Source of the DNA: Lobosporangium transversale
Lineage: Eukaryota > Mortierellomycota > Mortierellomycetes > Mortierellales > Mortierellaceae
Direction of reading: 5' to 3'
Length of the DNA: 64,000 nucleotides
Assembly (NCBI RefSeq): GCF_002105155.1
Contig: NW_019029063.1
Coordinates: 1-64,000, forward strand
Shown: positions 10,458-20,370 of the stretch, one piece after another
Layout of the letters: each line of letters begins with the position of its first letter
How positions within the stretch are numbered: the stretch's first letter is position 1
Program-made: the position numbers and the translations under genes
The notes under the pieces: model-generated
Told to the model about the DNA's origin: nothing
Seen by the model: only the letters and a program-made list of their open reading frames with translations
Database searches by the model: none

Positions 10458-12692
10458 TTGGCTATTATCGACGAAACTTCTTTTATTTGTCGTCCAAAGG
10501 ATGATTATCTACTCGAGATATTTACCGTTATGAAAACAAACAAAAAATCACTGGCACAGCTTCTATTAGATATATTCAATTCGGATGATCAGGACATCAA
10601 AAGAAGTGTCCAGAGCTTTTACAAAAACAAGGGCTCTGCCTCCATAGTAAAGGTCTGGGCCTTGCAATTGAAATCCAAAAGGTCCTACAATGGATATGAC
10701 TATCTCTCTAAGGCCGCAGCAGATATTGTCGTTGAAGGCGCAAAAAGCGAGCTCGAGCAGCTTACTTGGACCAACGATCTGAGGCTCCCAGCCAACAACC
10801 TGTCCCCCACGGTGGTTCAGAAATTTTCATTAACTTTAATTGAAAAAAAATTGGTATCACCCCTCCTCTTTAAGATCATTTACAACTTGACGCGTGTCGA
10901 CGATAAGCACACTAAATACGCACCAGCAGTTGCTGCCACCATCCTTAGCATGCTGGTGAAACTCCGTTCTCAGAAATCGAATTATTTGCAAATGATGATG
11001 GGGCTTCATTTGCATGCCTCGGGATGTCCGAAGCGTGTGATAAATTTGCTCGCTGCGTTTGGTATATCAGTGTCGCACATGACGATCTGCACAGCCCTTA
11101 AATCACTAACGACGAATTCACTCCAGGAAGTCCGCCTACAAGTTAGGAAGCGCCCTTTTTTCCTAGTGTATGATAATATCAATATTGCTAATCGGAAATA
11201 TGACCAGCGCAGTAATAACTTGGACTCCTTCGACAATGGGACCACCTCAACCATCGTACTTGGTGAAGATATTGGCCCAGACCAAGATGTAACCGTCCCC
11301 CCTACCATTAACACCTTTTTTCCCGAGCAATTGTATGCTAGGTGAGGAACAGACACAAAAACATGAGTGAAGCACATAGCATTTCATTTAATTATTTTAC
11401 TAATAGTTCTGATAATGCCGTAGAGATGTCATACAATTCCATTTGATTGATGTACTTCAGCGGCATTTCGTTACCTACGGTACCCCGATCAGCATTCCTT
11501 CAGTGGGCCCCTCGAAGTCCAGGAAACTAAGACATACCCGTTGCGTTCGTTGAAAATTGACCAGGCTACTATATCGGGCAACATTGAGGTCCTTGAGAAA
11601 ACTATGAGAGACGTCCTTCAGTTGCCTGAAGAGTGGTTCAACGACTATACGAAAATCATAGTTGCGGGGGATCAGCTTACGATATCCAGAATAACATCCT
11701 TGCAAGAATTACGTGCAGCCGATACAACAAGCTTCAGTCGGATGCAATGGGCGCTTCCTGTAATACAGCTCTTTCACCTCCAGATGGTTCTCTGCGGTAC
11801 AATCCTTCGTACTCATTATGGATCCTTTTCGTCTCCAGGGTCGCTGGGTTTCATTATATCCATGCTGGAACGCAAGCGTCTAGGCATGGATACATCAAAT
11901 TTTCACGCCGCAGACGAGCTAATAAGGCACACTTTCGATGCAATGGTCAGACGATTATGGGAGGTCGAGTTTGGGCTGGAAATCAGCGACATGAGGGCTT
12001 ATGAGTGTGGGTTGGAAAGCCATGGCAGATCGGGCAACGGACGAGTCCAAATGTTCGAGAGAGTCAATGCTGTAGTCCAAAAGTGCCTGCGCAACGCAAG
12101 CCGAGTCGTCATGGAAAACAATGCGAACGCGAACGCGGTCCTGTTCCTCAGAGACACTCTTGCTTATATTGAATTAGGTACTGCCATCAAGGTCGGGGAT
12201 GTTGGGCGGATAAAAAATGTGTTGGAAACAATAACTGTCATGTTTCAAGCTGGAGGAATGAAGAATTATGCGAGGGAGCTCTTGCGTTTGGCATATGGGA
12301 TTCACCACGGCTGGTCTGAACAACGGAGGAAGGCCGTTTTAGCTTCATTGCTGATAAATACGAAGGGCAAGGAGAATGCATGGATCCCAACGGATTTGTA
12401 TCAGGAGCATAATAATCTGCTGATTAAAGTCATCCATGCAGCGAAGGGAAGCAATATGTCCTGGGATGTATTGGCCAATTCAATATCAACTAATGTTCGT
12501 CTTTTTTCAAGGCTCAAATCAATATTCGAGAGAGGGTACGACATCGTTCCCACCAGCACTCGACACTCGCCAGTTTCTAAGAATATAGACATCATGAGAA
12601 TAGTAGCTCATCTCCGGACCTACAACATTCTCGGCCGAAGTCCTTACTTGGGTTGCGACCATCAAAGTCTCAGCGGCGCGGCAGCAAGTTAA
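10458..12692 (+). CDS. DUF6589-family protein (locus 2), possibly broken
   Basis: Two long frames, 10458-11345 and about 11470-12692, give a protein colinear with locus 1. N-terminal half: LLEIFTVMKTNKKSLAQLLL, GLHLHASGCPKRVINLLAAF, LVYDNINIANRK and NGTTSTIVL. C-terminal half: VAGDQLTISR, LFHLQMVLCGTI, AIKVGDVGRIKNVL, MFQAGGMKNYARELL, LYQEHNNLLIK and GSNMSWDVLA, all typical of DUF6589. The stretch 11341-11480 has a GTGAGG donor and a TTCAG acceptor, but joining them shifts the frame by one base. So either splicing differs or there is a single-base break. No ATG lies at the head of the open frame (it follows a TAG), so a 5' exon is missing or the gene is truncated. Asp 11172-11174, Asp 11670-11672 and Glu 12405-12407 could form a DDE-type triad (inference). 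Confidence 0.8.
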
Positions 12693-13138
12693 GTACGAAC
12701 TGTGGTGAATCCACCATCCATGTTGACGACGACTTGACTTTGTAGGTAGCAGTCAACGGACGTTGAAAGCACAGCTTTTTAGGAAGTCGGCTACAATGAA
12801 CGACTTCACACCCTAGCTTATCTGCTTTCTATTCATTGTATTTTTCCTTATACTAAGTGATTGCATGATGCAGTGTTTTAAACGGAATATCATATTCAAT
12901 TTGAACTGTTCCGGTGGGAAATAAACTTTATCTGGTTTAAGCAAACATCCGAATCGACTATCACAATTATCCAAACATCATGTCCTTTCCGCTATTTCCG
13001 CATGACCACCTAAACCGCCCTTTTCAGCTACTTTTTAACTTACCTTTGGACAAATTTTGGTCATCAATATTATTTATAATTTATAATTTATAATTTATAA
13101 TTTATAATTTATAATTTCGTGAGGACTATAAAACATAA
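12693..13138. other. Spacer with (TTATAAT)n array
   Basis: Lies between DUF6589 loci 2 and 3, which converge here. Six perfect copies of TTATAAT occupy 13074-13115, just past the 3' end of locus 3. No gene is seen in the rest. Confidence 0.7.
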
Positions 13139-13590
13139 TCAAACAATACCCACAGCATCGTCTCCGTCAACCTCCATCGCCTCATCGTTTATATTTTTGT
13201 GCGGTCCCCCATGCGAACGGGTTCTCGCTTCAATGAACGATTGGAGGTGTTTTGTCCCCTGCATCTTCTCATAACCTCCATTGATGAGATCTGCTACAGG
13301 ATGTGCGCTGGCAATTTGTGAATGATATTTCGGAGGCTGATCTTTGTTATAGGGCTCAAGAATATCATACTGTCTGAGGGATATGAGTATCTCATTGATA
13401 TCATGGACCGCTTTCTTTGTGGTGTGTTTGGTGCCTGAGTAAGGAACGCCAAACGAAATCTCCATCTGGTCTTCCATTTGTCCGAGCGAGTGAATATTGG
13501 TAGACCTTGATCCATGTTTCTCATCCCAGGTTGATCCGTTTGCCTTTCGTATCTTTTTGATAAGCAAGTTGTTGTGCTCTTGGAAAAGAT
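13139..13590 (-). pseudogene. DUF6589 C-terminal fragment (locus 3)
   Basis: The frame begins at a TTACAG acceptor (exon from 13590) and reads DLFQEHNNLLIKKIRKANGS, then SGTKHTTKKAVHDINEILIS and RQYDILEP, ending after an acidic tail at 13139. This matches the conserved end of DUF6589 proteins (QEHNNLLIK, GS-SW, DI..L...L..L) at loci 1 and 2. The upstream three quarters of the protein are not present within the next kilobase, so this is a last exon or fragment. It carries a longer C-terminal extension than loci 1 and 2. Confidence 0.75.
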
Positions 13591-14067
13591 CTGTAAGTAT
13601 CCAACGATTTTCCCGGCGTATAGGGAGTGATCGGGGGAATGAAGGAAAATGAGGAAATATGATCTATGAGACAGGTCTTTCCCCGCCTAAAAATGACTTT
13701 GACAAAAAAAGAGTCTTTCCCTGCTCATAAACGACTGACAAAAAAATGAGAGTTGTTCCCTCCGACCTGAACGACTAGCACAAAAAAAAATTTTTTTTCT
13801 GCGGTTTGTGCGACTTTGAAAAAATCTCAAAAAAAATGTTGACCCCCCCTAAAATCTCAAGTTTGGTCCCAGCCTGTCAGTGAGCGTTAGTGCAATGCAC
13901 ATAAGCCACACAGGCTGGTGACGAGCCTAGGGGTTCCTAGTGTTACGTTCCGAGGCTTGGAAGTAGGGGCACTTCCATTTTTATTAATAAGATCAGGGTA
14001 TTTTGTGACAGTCATGGCGAGTCCTTAATAAAAGGCTCCCGCCTTGGACTTGACAATCAGAAACATC
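13591..14067. other. Gap between fragment and next open frame
   Basis: Holds irregular direct repeats of the type TCTTTCCC/TGTTCCCTCC ... AACGACTGACAAAAAAA at about 13675-13790, and a stretch TGTTGACCCCCCCTAAAATC related to the C-rich dispersed repeat. No coding exon of DUF6589 can be followed through it. Confidence 0.5.
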
Positions 14068-14670
14068 TCACCTAGGTGTGGCAAAGTCTAAAGAGGTCAT
14101 ATTTTTAAATGAAATCGTTGGCTTCGCGGCCTGCCGAACTCTCCGAACAGGACCAGTCTGATTAACATGGGAGTTCCTATTTTGGGGCTGCGGCGGCAGG
14201 TTTGATCGACCTTCATTATCAATATCCTTGTTTAATTGGACAAGAATGTCGGTGAGCTCCTTTAAATGTTTGGGAAAACAAAAAGTCCAGCCGCTGAAAT
14301 CCATTATTGATTCGGCAGTCGCAACATTGCCAAACTTTTCGCCCAACTTATTGATCGCCACATCCGTTATCACACAAGTTTCCCTTAGCCAGGGCCTAAC
14401 TGGCTCGAAATCCCTTCGGAACACTGCTGATCCCCATTCCTTTATGGCTTGCTTGGCAGCTTCCTTCTGTTCTGCCGTTCGGCGAACTCTCACCTGACGT
14501 GGAAAGATCTGGCAATGATCCCAAAGATTGACAAAAAAAAATGATAAAAAGTTGGACGAAGTGCCAAAAGATAATTTCATAAGTGGACAAAGTGCCAAAA
14601 GAGGATAATCTGATAAATAGATCACTAAAGGATCATAAATCAACAGTGATAGTCCTAGAGAATGCTGCAA
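14068..14670 (-). CDS. Hypothetical protein fragment, family not recognised
   Basis: The minus strand is open for 200 codons, but only the part downstream of a CACGTCAG acceptor-like site (14497 to 14068) looks protein-like. It reads RVRRTAEQKEAAKQAIKEWG, VRPWLRETCVITDVAINKLG, ESIMDFSGWTFCFPKHLKEL and LVQLNKDIDNEG, then a low-complexity polar tail. The segment before the acceptor is hydrophobic and AT-rich and is probably intronic. I do not recognise the family. The location between a DUF6589 fragment and an element copy suggests a mobile or multicopy gene. Alternative: a last exon of a larger minus-strand gene whose 5' part has been lost. Confidence 0.4.
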   Translation of the reverse strand: MQHSLGLSLLIYDPLVIYLSDYPLLALCPLMKLSFGTSSNFLSFFFVNLWDHCQIFPRQVRVRRTAEQKEAAKQAIKEWGSAVFRRDFEPVRPWLRETCVITDVAINKLGEKFGNVATAESIMDFSGWTFCFPKHLKELTDILVQLNKDIDNEGRSNLPPQPQNRNSHVNQTGPVRRVRQAAKPTISFKNMTSLDFATPR

Positions 14671-14871
14671 AATAGCATCAAAAAGTGAAAAGAGGGATGC
14701 TGTTTTGCAAAGAAGCCAAAGTGATTTAAATACTACAGATTGATAAAGGAATTAATGATAAAGAGAGTACTGAATGATGGTGGAAATAATGAAGAAGAGG
14801 ATACGTAAATAGCAGATTTACGAGACACCCGGCCGGCGGTGAGAGTTGGCACAGTCGGCCCATTTATTTTT

Positions 14872-15541
14872 GGATTAATCTATTTGGCAGCCTAATTGCC
14901 AAATATAGTCAACTTTCAAGACTCTCTTTGGCAGCCCAGTTGCCAAATAACATTCATTATTTACTTGGCAGCCTACCCAGCGTTATTTGGCCTCTAACTA
15001 TTTTTTTTTTTTCATTCCTAGGAACCGTATATGTTTATAACGCTCATACTTCAAATTAATAAAGCTCCCGTCTTCTACGTCATAGTCATGTGTGGTGACA
15101 TTGTCTTGTCTTATTTAGAAAACTAATGACTTTTTTTTTTCAAGTAGTTCGCTCATACAGTTTTGGAGGTGCCATTTGGAGATCAATGCCTATGAGAGGT
15201 TTTCGCTCGGAGCAAACGCGTCTCACCTGCTACCTAGACGTCTTCAATAAATCATTCCCTAACCGTGTACATTGAAGGCTGTTTTGCGAAGATGTCATCG
15301 CCGCTGCCCTTAGTACCTCCAGCGGCATTAGCTGTGCAAGGCAATGTATCCACAGAACGCTGGCTGTTTTACTACTGATGTTATGACACTGTTATAAAAA
15401 AAAAAAAAAAAAAAAAGTAATGTATTTGGCAGCCCAGCTGCCACCCAAGAGTGCGAAATTAAGTGGCAGCCCCCAGAAGTAGGCTGCCAAATAGAGGCAA
15501 AAATTACTATATTTGGTATGGGCTGCCAAATAGATTAATCC
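14872..15541 (-). mobile_element. Non-autonomous DNA element, copy B (inverted)
   Basis: Inverted relative to copies A and C, with intact 21-bp ends (GGATTAATCTATTTGGCAGC... and its complement). It shares the conserved core and subterminal ATTTGGCAGCC motifs. Between the core and the ...CTCTAACTA segment it has about 110 bp of unique sequence (from about 15012 to 15125), where copies A and C have only a long poly(A). It therefore probably represents a longer form of the family. Its right end is directly abutted by the second MITE family at 15542. Confidence 0.85.
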
Positions 15542-16006
15542 TGCCAGGATCATAATAAGTAACGAGAAAGAAAGATGTGTTTATTATGATCCTGGGATCT
15601 TCGTTAAATAAAAAGGGGTAAAAATCTTAGCTATAGTAAAAACCCATATAAATGACTGCTAATCGCAACACGGATCGAATCCTTGATTCACCTTTTTTTG
15701 CTATGAATATCCAATTGCAAAGTATACAAATATATTTATTTTAAACTATCCTGAATAAAACGGACAATCTTGCGGACCAGACCATGTCGAAAAGGTGTGT
15801 ACGTTGAGTACCATAATATACTGAGTGATCGATACAAGGACTTTAATCATTTGTTCATTAATATCAATTGTGTCTGTTGTTGCGACTAGCAATCATTTAT
15901 ATAGGTTTTTATATAGTTAATATTTTTACCCTTTTATTTAACGAAGGTCCTGGATCATAATAAACATATCTTTCTTTCGTTCTCGTTACTTATTAAGATC
16001 CTGGCA
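15542..16006. mobile_element. MITE with about 130-bp terminal inverted repeats
   Basis: The sequence 15542-15671 (TGCCAGGATCATAATAAG ...) is repeated in reverse complement at 15880-16006 (... CTTATTAAGATCCTGGCA) with few mismatches, around a loop of about 210 bp. A fragment of the same arm occurs at 27574-27625. No open frame of note is inside. No target-site duplication is visible, because the left end abuts another element directly. Confidence 0.88.
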
Positions 16007-17066
16007 TATTTCATCCATGCATCACATCTATAGGGAATTTATTTATTTTCTGGTAAAAGGAGCATGCACTGGGTAACTACGTTCCTATCTTTAAGATGAC
16101 ATGGGTCTGTTCCAAATCCTCTTATCATCTTATCATAGATAATATATCGCGTCAATGTGTATGATGCACTATTGTCACTAACCTCTATTGCTAGTTTTTT
16201 TTCCCTAGTTTTTAACTTGCTTGGCCATCATATCATTGCACACTGCGTGTGACAGTATATAGTCTAAAGCCTATAAAATGGCTTGTTTTAATAATTATAA
16301 TAAAATCATCTTTTGTCTTAACTGTTACACTGCGAAATATGCAATAGTAACAAAGGCATCTTTCGCTCTCTCGTTACTTATTATATTTCAAGTAGTAATG
16401 ATTTCCTTGTCCCTTCCCTGAGACAAGGGTAGATACTGAATGTGAAAGAGATCTACAAAATTGCAGAGGATCGAGCGGTTAGGTCGAATGAAGTTTTTGA
16501 TGACTATGGACAGCGGATGACTTGTCGCATCGGACAACAGCCACGTCGGAAAGATGGACTTTAAGTATCAATCACGACTATCAGGGTTTATGAAATCATG
16601 GATAAAGTGGCCTAAGCTATTTGTGCATTAAAGCTGTTTATTGTCTTTTATGAGGTTATTATTTTCAAAAAAAAAAAAAAAAAAAAAAGCCCAACTGTAC
16701 CCTCACACTGTAAGTGTAAAAGGCCCATTGTCCCAATCTGTATTTAAGACAATAAATGTCATTGATTGCGAAGATAGTTTGGATTGTGTGACATGTGGTG
16801 TTATATAGTGTAAAGTCTTTTTTTTTTTCGATGACTATATCGGACTTGTGTGGTGCATGTAAAGTTGCTGAAGGTTCTGAGCCTAGAGATAAATACAATA
16901 CTAGGGAGGGAGCCATTCATCAAGGAACATGTGTCTGTCTAGCTGATTTTTCTACTGTCAAGTTTTTGATGATAAGATAAAAAGTAAGAGGGCTTCAATA
17001 GCGTTGAGTTTAATAGAAAGACAGATGCAACCAAAAGCAGAAAATAAGACCCAAAAAACAGCCTCA
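16007..17066. other. Gene-free repeat-flanked stretch
   Basis: Near 16353-16385 a short piece (CTCTCGTTACTTATTATATTTC) resembles part of the MITE arm. A poly(A) run lies at about 16666-16688. The open frames here are short and unconvincing. I see no gene. Confidence 0.5.
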
Positions 17067-17205
17067 AAATGTTGACGGGGGGTTAAGATTTGCCTTTCGA
17101 GAATCTTTACGGGGGGTGCTTCGGAATTCTGACGGGGGACGGAGGGGTTTTGGGAATTCTCAGCCGGGGGTCAATTTTTTATTCTGTCAGGGGTGCATTT
17201 TCCCT
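17067..17205 (+). repeat. G-rich dispersed repeat, copy 2
   Basis: Inverted relative to the copy at 6296-6420 and sharing AAAATGTTGACGGGGGG, GAGAATCTTTACGGGGGG and GGAATTCTGACGGGGGAC. It is followed at once by the truncated left end of element copy C. Confidence 0.7.
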
Positions 17206-17212
17206 TTATTCA

Positions 17213-17328
17213 ATAATATTTGCCAGCCCATACCAAATATTGTAATTTTTGCCTCTATTTGGCAGCCTACTTCTGGGGGCTGCCACTTAATTTCGCACTC
17301 TTGGGTGGCAGCTGGGCTGCCAAATACA

Positions 17329-17359
<31 letters not shown>

Positions 17360-17616
17360 GATAAACAGGGTCATAACATCAGTGGTAAAACAAGCAGCGT
17401 TCTGTGGATACATTGCCTTGCACAGCTAATGCCGCCGGAGGTACTAAGGGCAGCGGCGATGACATCTTCGCAAAACAGCCTTCAATGTACACGGTTAGGG
17501 AATGATTTATTGAAGACGTCTAGGTAGCAGGTGAGACGCGTTTGCTCCGAGCGAAAACCTCTCATAGGCATTGATCTCCAAATGGCACCTCCAAAACTGT
17601 ATGAGCGACCTACTTG

Positions 17617-17652
<36 letters not shown>

Positions 17653-17782
17653 AATAGTTAGAGGCCAAATAGCCCTGGGTAGGCTGCCAAGTAAATAATG
17701 AATGTTATTTGGCAACTGGGCTGCCAAAGAGAGTCTTGAAAGTTGATTATATTTGGCAATGGGCTGCCAAATAGATTAATCC
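17213..17782 (+). mobile_element. Non-autonomous DNA element, copy C (5'-truncated)
   Basis: Same orientation and nearly the same sequence as copy A from the CCCATACCAAATAT block onward, including the poly(T) and poly(A) tracts and the core. The outermost left inverted repeat is missing (the sequence begins AATATTTGCCAGCCC), while the right end GGCTGCCAAATAGATTAATC is intact at 17762-17782 and followed by a short duplication CATAGATTAATCC. It lies about 210 bp from tRNA-Thr. Confidence 0.85.
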
Positions 17783-17990
17783 ATAGATTAATCCTAAGTT
17801 AAATATTGGACAGGAAGGAAGAAGCGGAGAAAAAGAGAGAAGGGAATGAGAAGAGATCGAAGCGGGAGAGGAGGCAGAGGAAGGCCGCCGTGAAGAGGAG
17901 AGGGGGGCCGTACAAATAACTGCATCCATTTGCATGGGCCATACATGTGGGACTGGTACAAAAGTTAAATACCTCTTTTTGAAGGTATAC
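17783..17990. repeat. GTACAAATA/TTTGCATGGGCC motif cluster
   Basis: The stretch contains GGGCCGTACAAATA, CCATTTGCATGGGCC and GGTACAAAAG motifs between about 17905 and 17960, similar to the motifs at 1-80. A purine-rich run of about 100 bases precedes it. It lies immediately 3' of the tRNA-Thr gene. Confidence 0.5.
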
Positions 17991-18062
17991 TGCCCACTGC
18001 AGGGATCGAACCTGCTACCTTTTGCTTACTAGGCAAACGCTCTACCAATGAGCTAAGCGGGC
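17991..18062 (-). tRNA. tRNA-Thr (AGT anticodon)
   Basis: The minus strand forms a 72-nt tRNA beginning GCCCGCTTAGCTCATTGG. The acceptor stem has seven pairs including one G-U. The anticodon stem-loop TTTGC-CTAGTAA-GCAAA gives anticodon AGT. The T-arm is GCAGGTTCGATCCCTGC and the discriminator is A. No intron. Confidence 0.95.
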
Positions 18063-19052
18063 GCTGAAAATGTAAGAAATATGAAGTTATTTGTTTAGGT
18101 AAATATCACGTGACTTGTTACGCCTGCTTAACATATCACATGGCATTGAGATGTTGTAAATTGTAGGTGTATCTTTGCTTAAGGGGCAAAAAGATAGACA
18201 CAAAATCAGGAAAGGACAGTACAAAGAGTGTCAACAAGAATAACAAGAGAAAATAAAGACAAACAACCTTGACGACAAACAGCGCCATAGGATGCCGAAA
18301 GAGAAAGATGGGAGCTTTATAGGTTAGCTCACAAACTGAGTTCCTGGACGGCAAATGCTTGTTGTGAAAAGGGGAAAAGATAATAGCAAGAACAAGACGT
18401 ATGGGGAAAACTGAAGACTTTATTGAGGAAGAAGTTCTTTGGCTTTTATAACTTAGCCTACAGGCCTGACTGTGGTGCTTTCTAGGTGAGGTGGACTCAC
18501 CTATAGCTTAAGGCTTTGCACAAAGGTTTTTTTAACTGTGGATCGACAGAATGTCCCGATTAGTAGATACAAAGTAAAAATAAAATAGTTATAATTAATT
18601 TATATAACTATTAATGACCAGCCACAACAGAGAAAGTGATTCTATTTTTTGGGTTCGGATCCTCAGGAAGGCTCCGATAATTCCTTGTAAATAATTAGAT
18701 GGATTGCCGCTTCTTTAATACTGTTGTGTATCGCGCCCTTTGTTTTGCTTCATAACGTCCTCGTAGTCCTCATCGCTTACATGATTTGGAGCTATTATCA
18801 GCGATGAAACGACTCCCTAGCAAATCGTTCTCGCCATTATGAAGCTCAACAGGGATCTCTTGAAGCGGCCTATTTTCTGAGAGATGCCGATGATGCGACG
18901 AAGACAAAGATTGTTATAGTTTGATAGGAATATATGACTTACATTCAAATCAAAAAAAAAATACAATATTCTGCTTCTCTAATTCTGATAAAACATCAAA
19001 GTTAGAGAGGCATGATTGTAGCCTTATAACAAATCCCATGTCCCTTGCTATC

Positions 19053-19084
<32 letters not shown>

Positions 19085-19600
19085 TCTAGGGCAAGAGTGT
19101 GTAGACAAAAAGCCTTAGACTCTTCGTTATTAAAAGGGGTATTGTGGGTCGCAACTATCAAGAAAAGTAAAAGTAAAGCCACTTGGGTTAGGTAAATCTT
19201 CACTTTCATGGTGGTGTTCAAAGCCAAACATGCTCGTGGTTTCTGTTTATCATAGAAAAAGAGTGCTGAAAAATTCTAGCAGCTGGGGAACATCACGTCC
19301 ATAGGGTATTTATTCAAATTTATATCAAAATATAACTACAACTTTGTCCACGGGCACCATAAATAGAGTATCCATGAGGCATATTTTCTGATATACAACC
19401 ATTAGTATATATTATATATCGTCTATCCCATTTGATCAGTGATCCTTATATTTTTTAATAACCTTGAATGTATTGAGAGTCAAGTATCTCCCCTATTACA
19501 AGTTCGTCGCGTCGCGGGCGATGAATATAGGAGTCACTGACCAAACGAGATGGAGTAAATTTTTACATAGTATATTTTAATCGTCAATTTTTTTTTTTTT
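18063..19600. other. No gene recognised
   Basis: About 1.5 kb with only short open frames, AT-rich stretches and a 28-nt poly(A) near 19053-19080. No RNA gene, repeat family or conserved motif was identified. Confidence 0.5.
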
Positions 19601-20370
19601 TTTTTTTTTGCTTCAGGTTCGACGACCAAGCATCGAGTTTCTCATCTCTTTGCCTGCATTGTGTCTTCCTCCAACAACGTTGCTTCCTCTTCCACCAGCA
19701 AGGTTGCTGGCAAAAAATGCGCTCGTGAGGGATTGGAAGAAGATAAGAGCCCAAGTCGCCAGACTTCGCCTTCCCCAGATGGTCCACCCGATGACTCAGC
19801 GTTCACCTTTGTCCCATGGGAGCACCCAAAAATTTTGGGTACATGAACCATCGTAGTTCAAGCAGCTGAGGCGTCGTAATGATGCTAGCCGAGGAAACAG
19901 ACTGGTAACGGTTAGAAGCGTCAGCCAAAGCTTCGGACATAGGATTCATTTGTAGCTTGGGCCACAAACGCAAAGAACTTTCCAATCCCCGCATTTGCTC
20001 ATTTTCATTAAACAAATGAAGAGAAGGCGCAAAGCGTGATAGCACTTCTTTCGGAAGACAAAAGATTAAAAAGCAAGCTGAGGAAAAAGCTTCGACAGAG
20101 TCTTCAGGAATTTGAAGATATTTGAGTACAGGAGCTAGCGAAGAGATCGACATCAACTTTTAATCCGCTACTACGTTTAAACAACAATCTAGCCGTGTTA
20201 GGACGAAAAAGAGACAAGTAAGCGCAGTCGATAATGATCAAGAGATTCAGCTGAGGGATCCCCCAAAAAGCACGAAGTATGAGATGTATTATAGTAAAAA
20301 TGAATTTATAAAATGTTATTTTCTTTTCCTTTTTTCTTTTTCTTTTTCTTTTTTTTTTTTTTTTTTTTAG

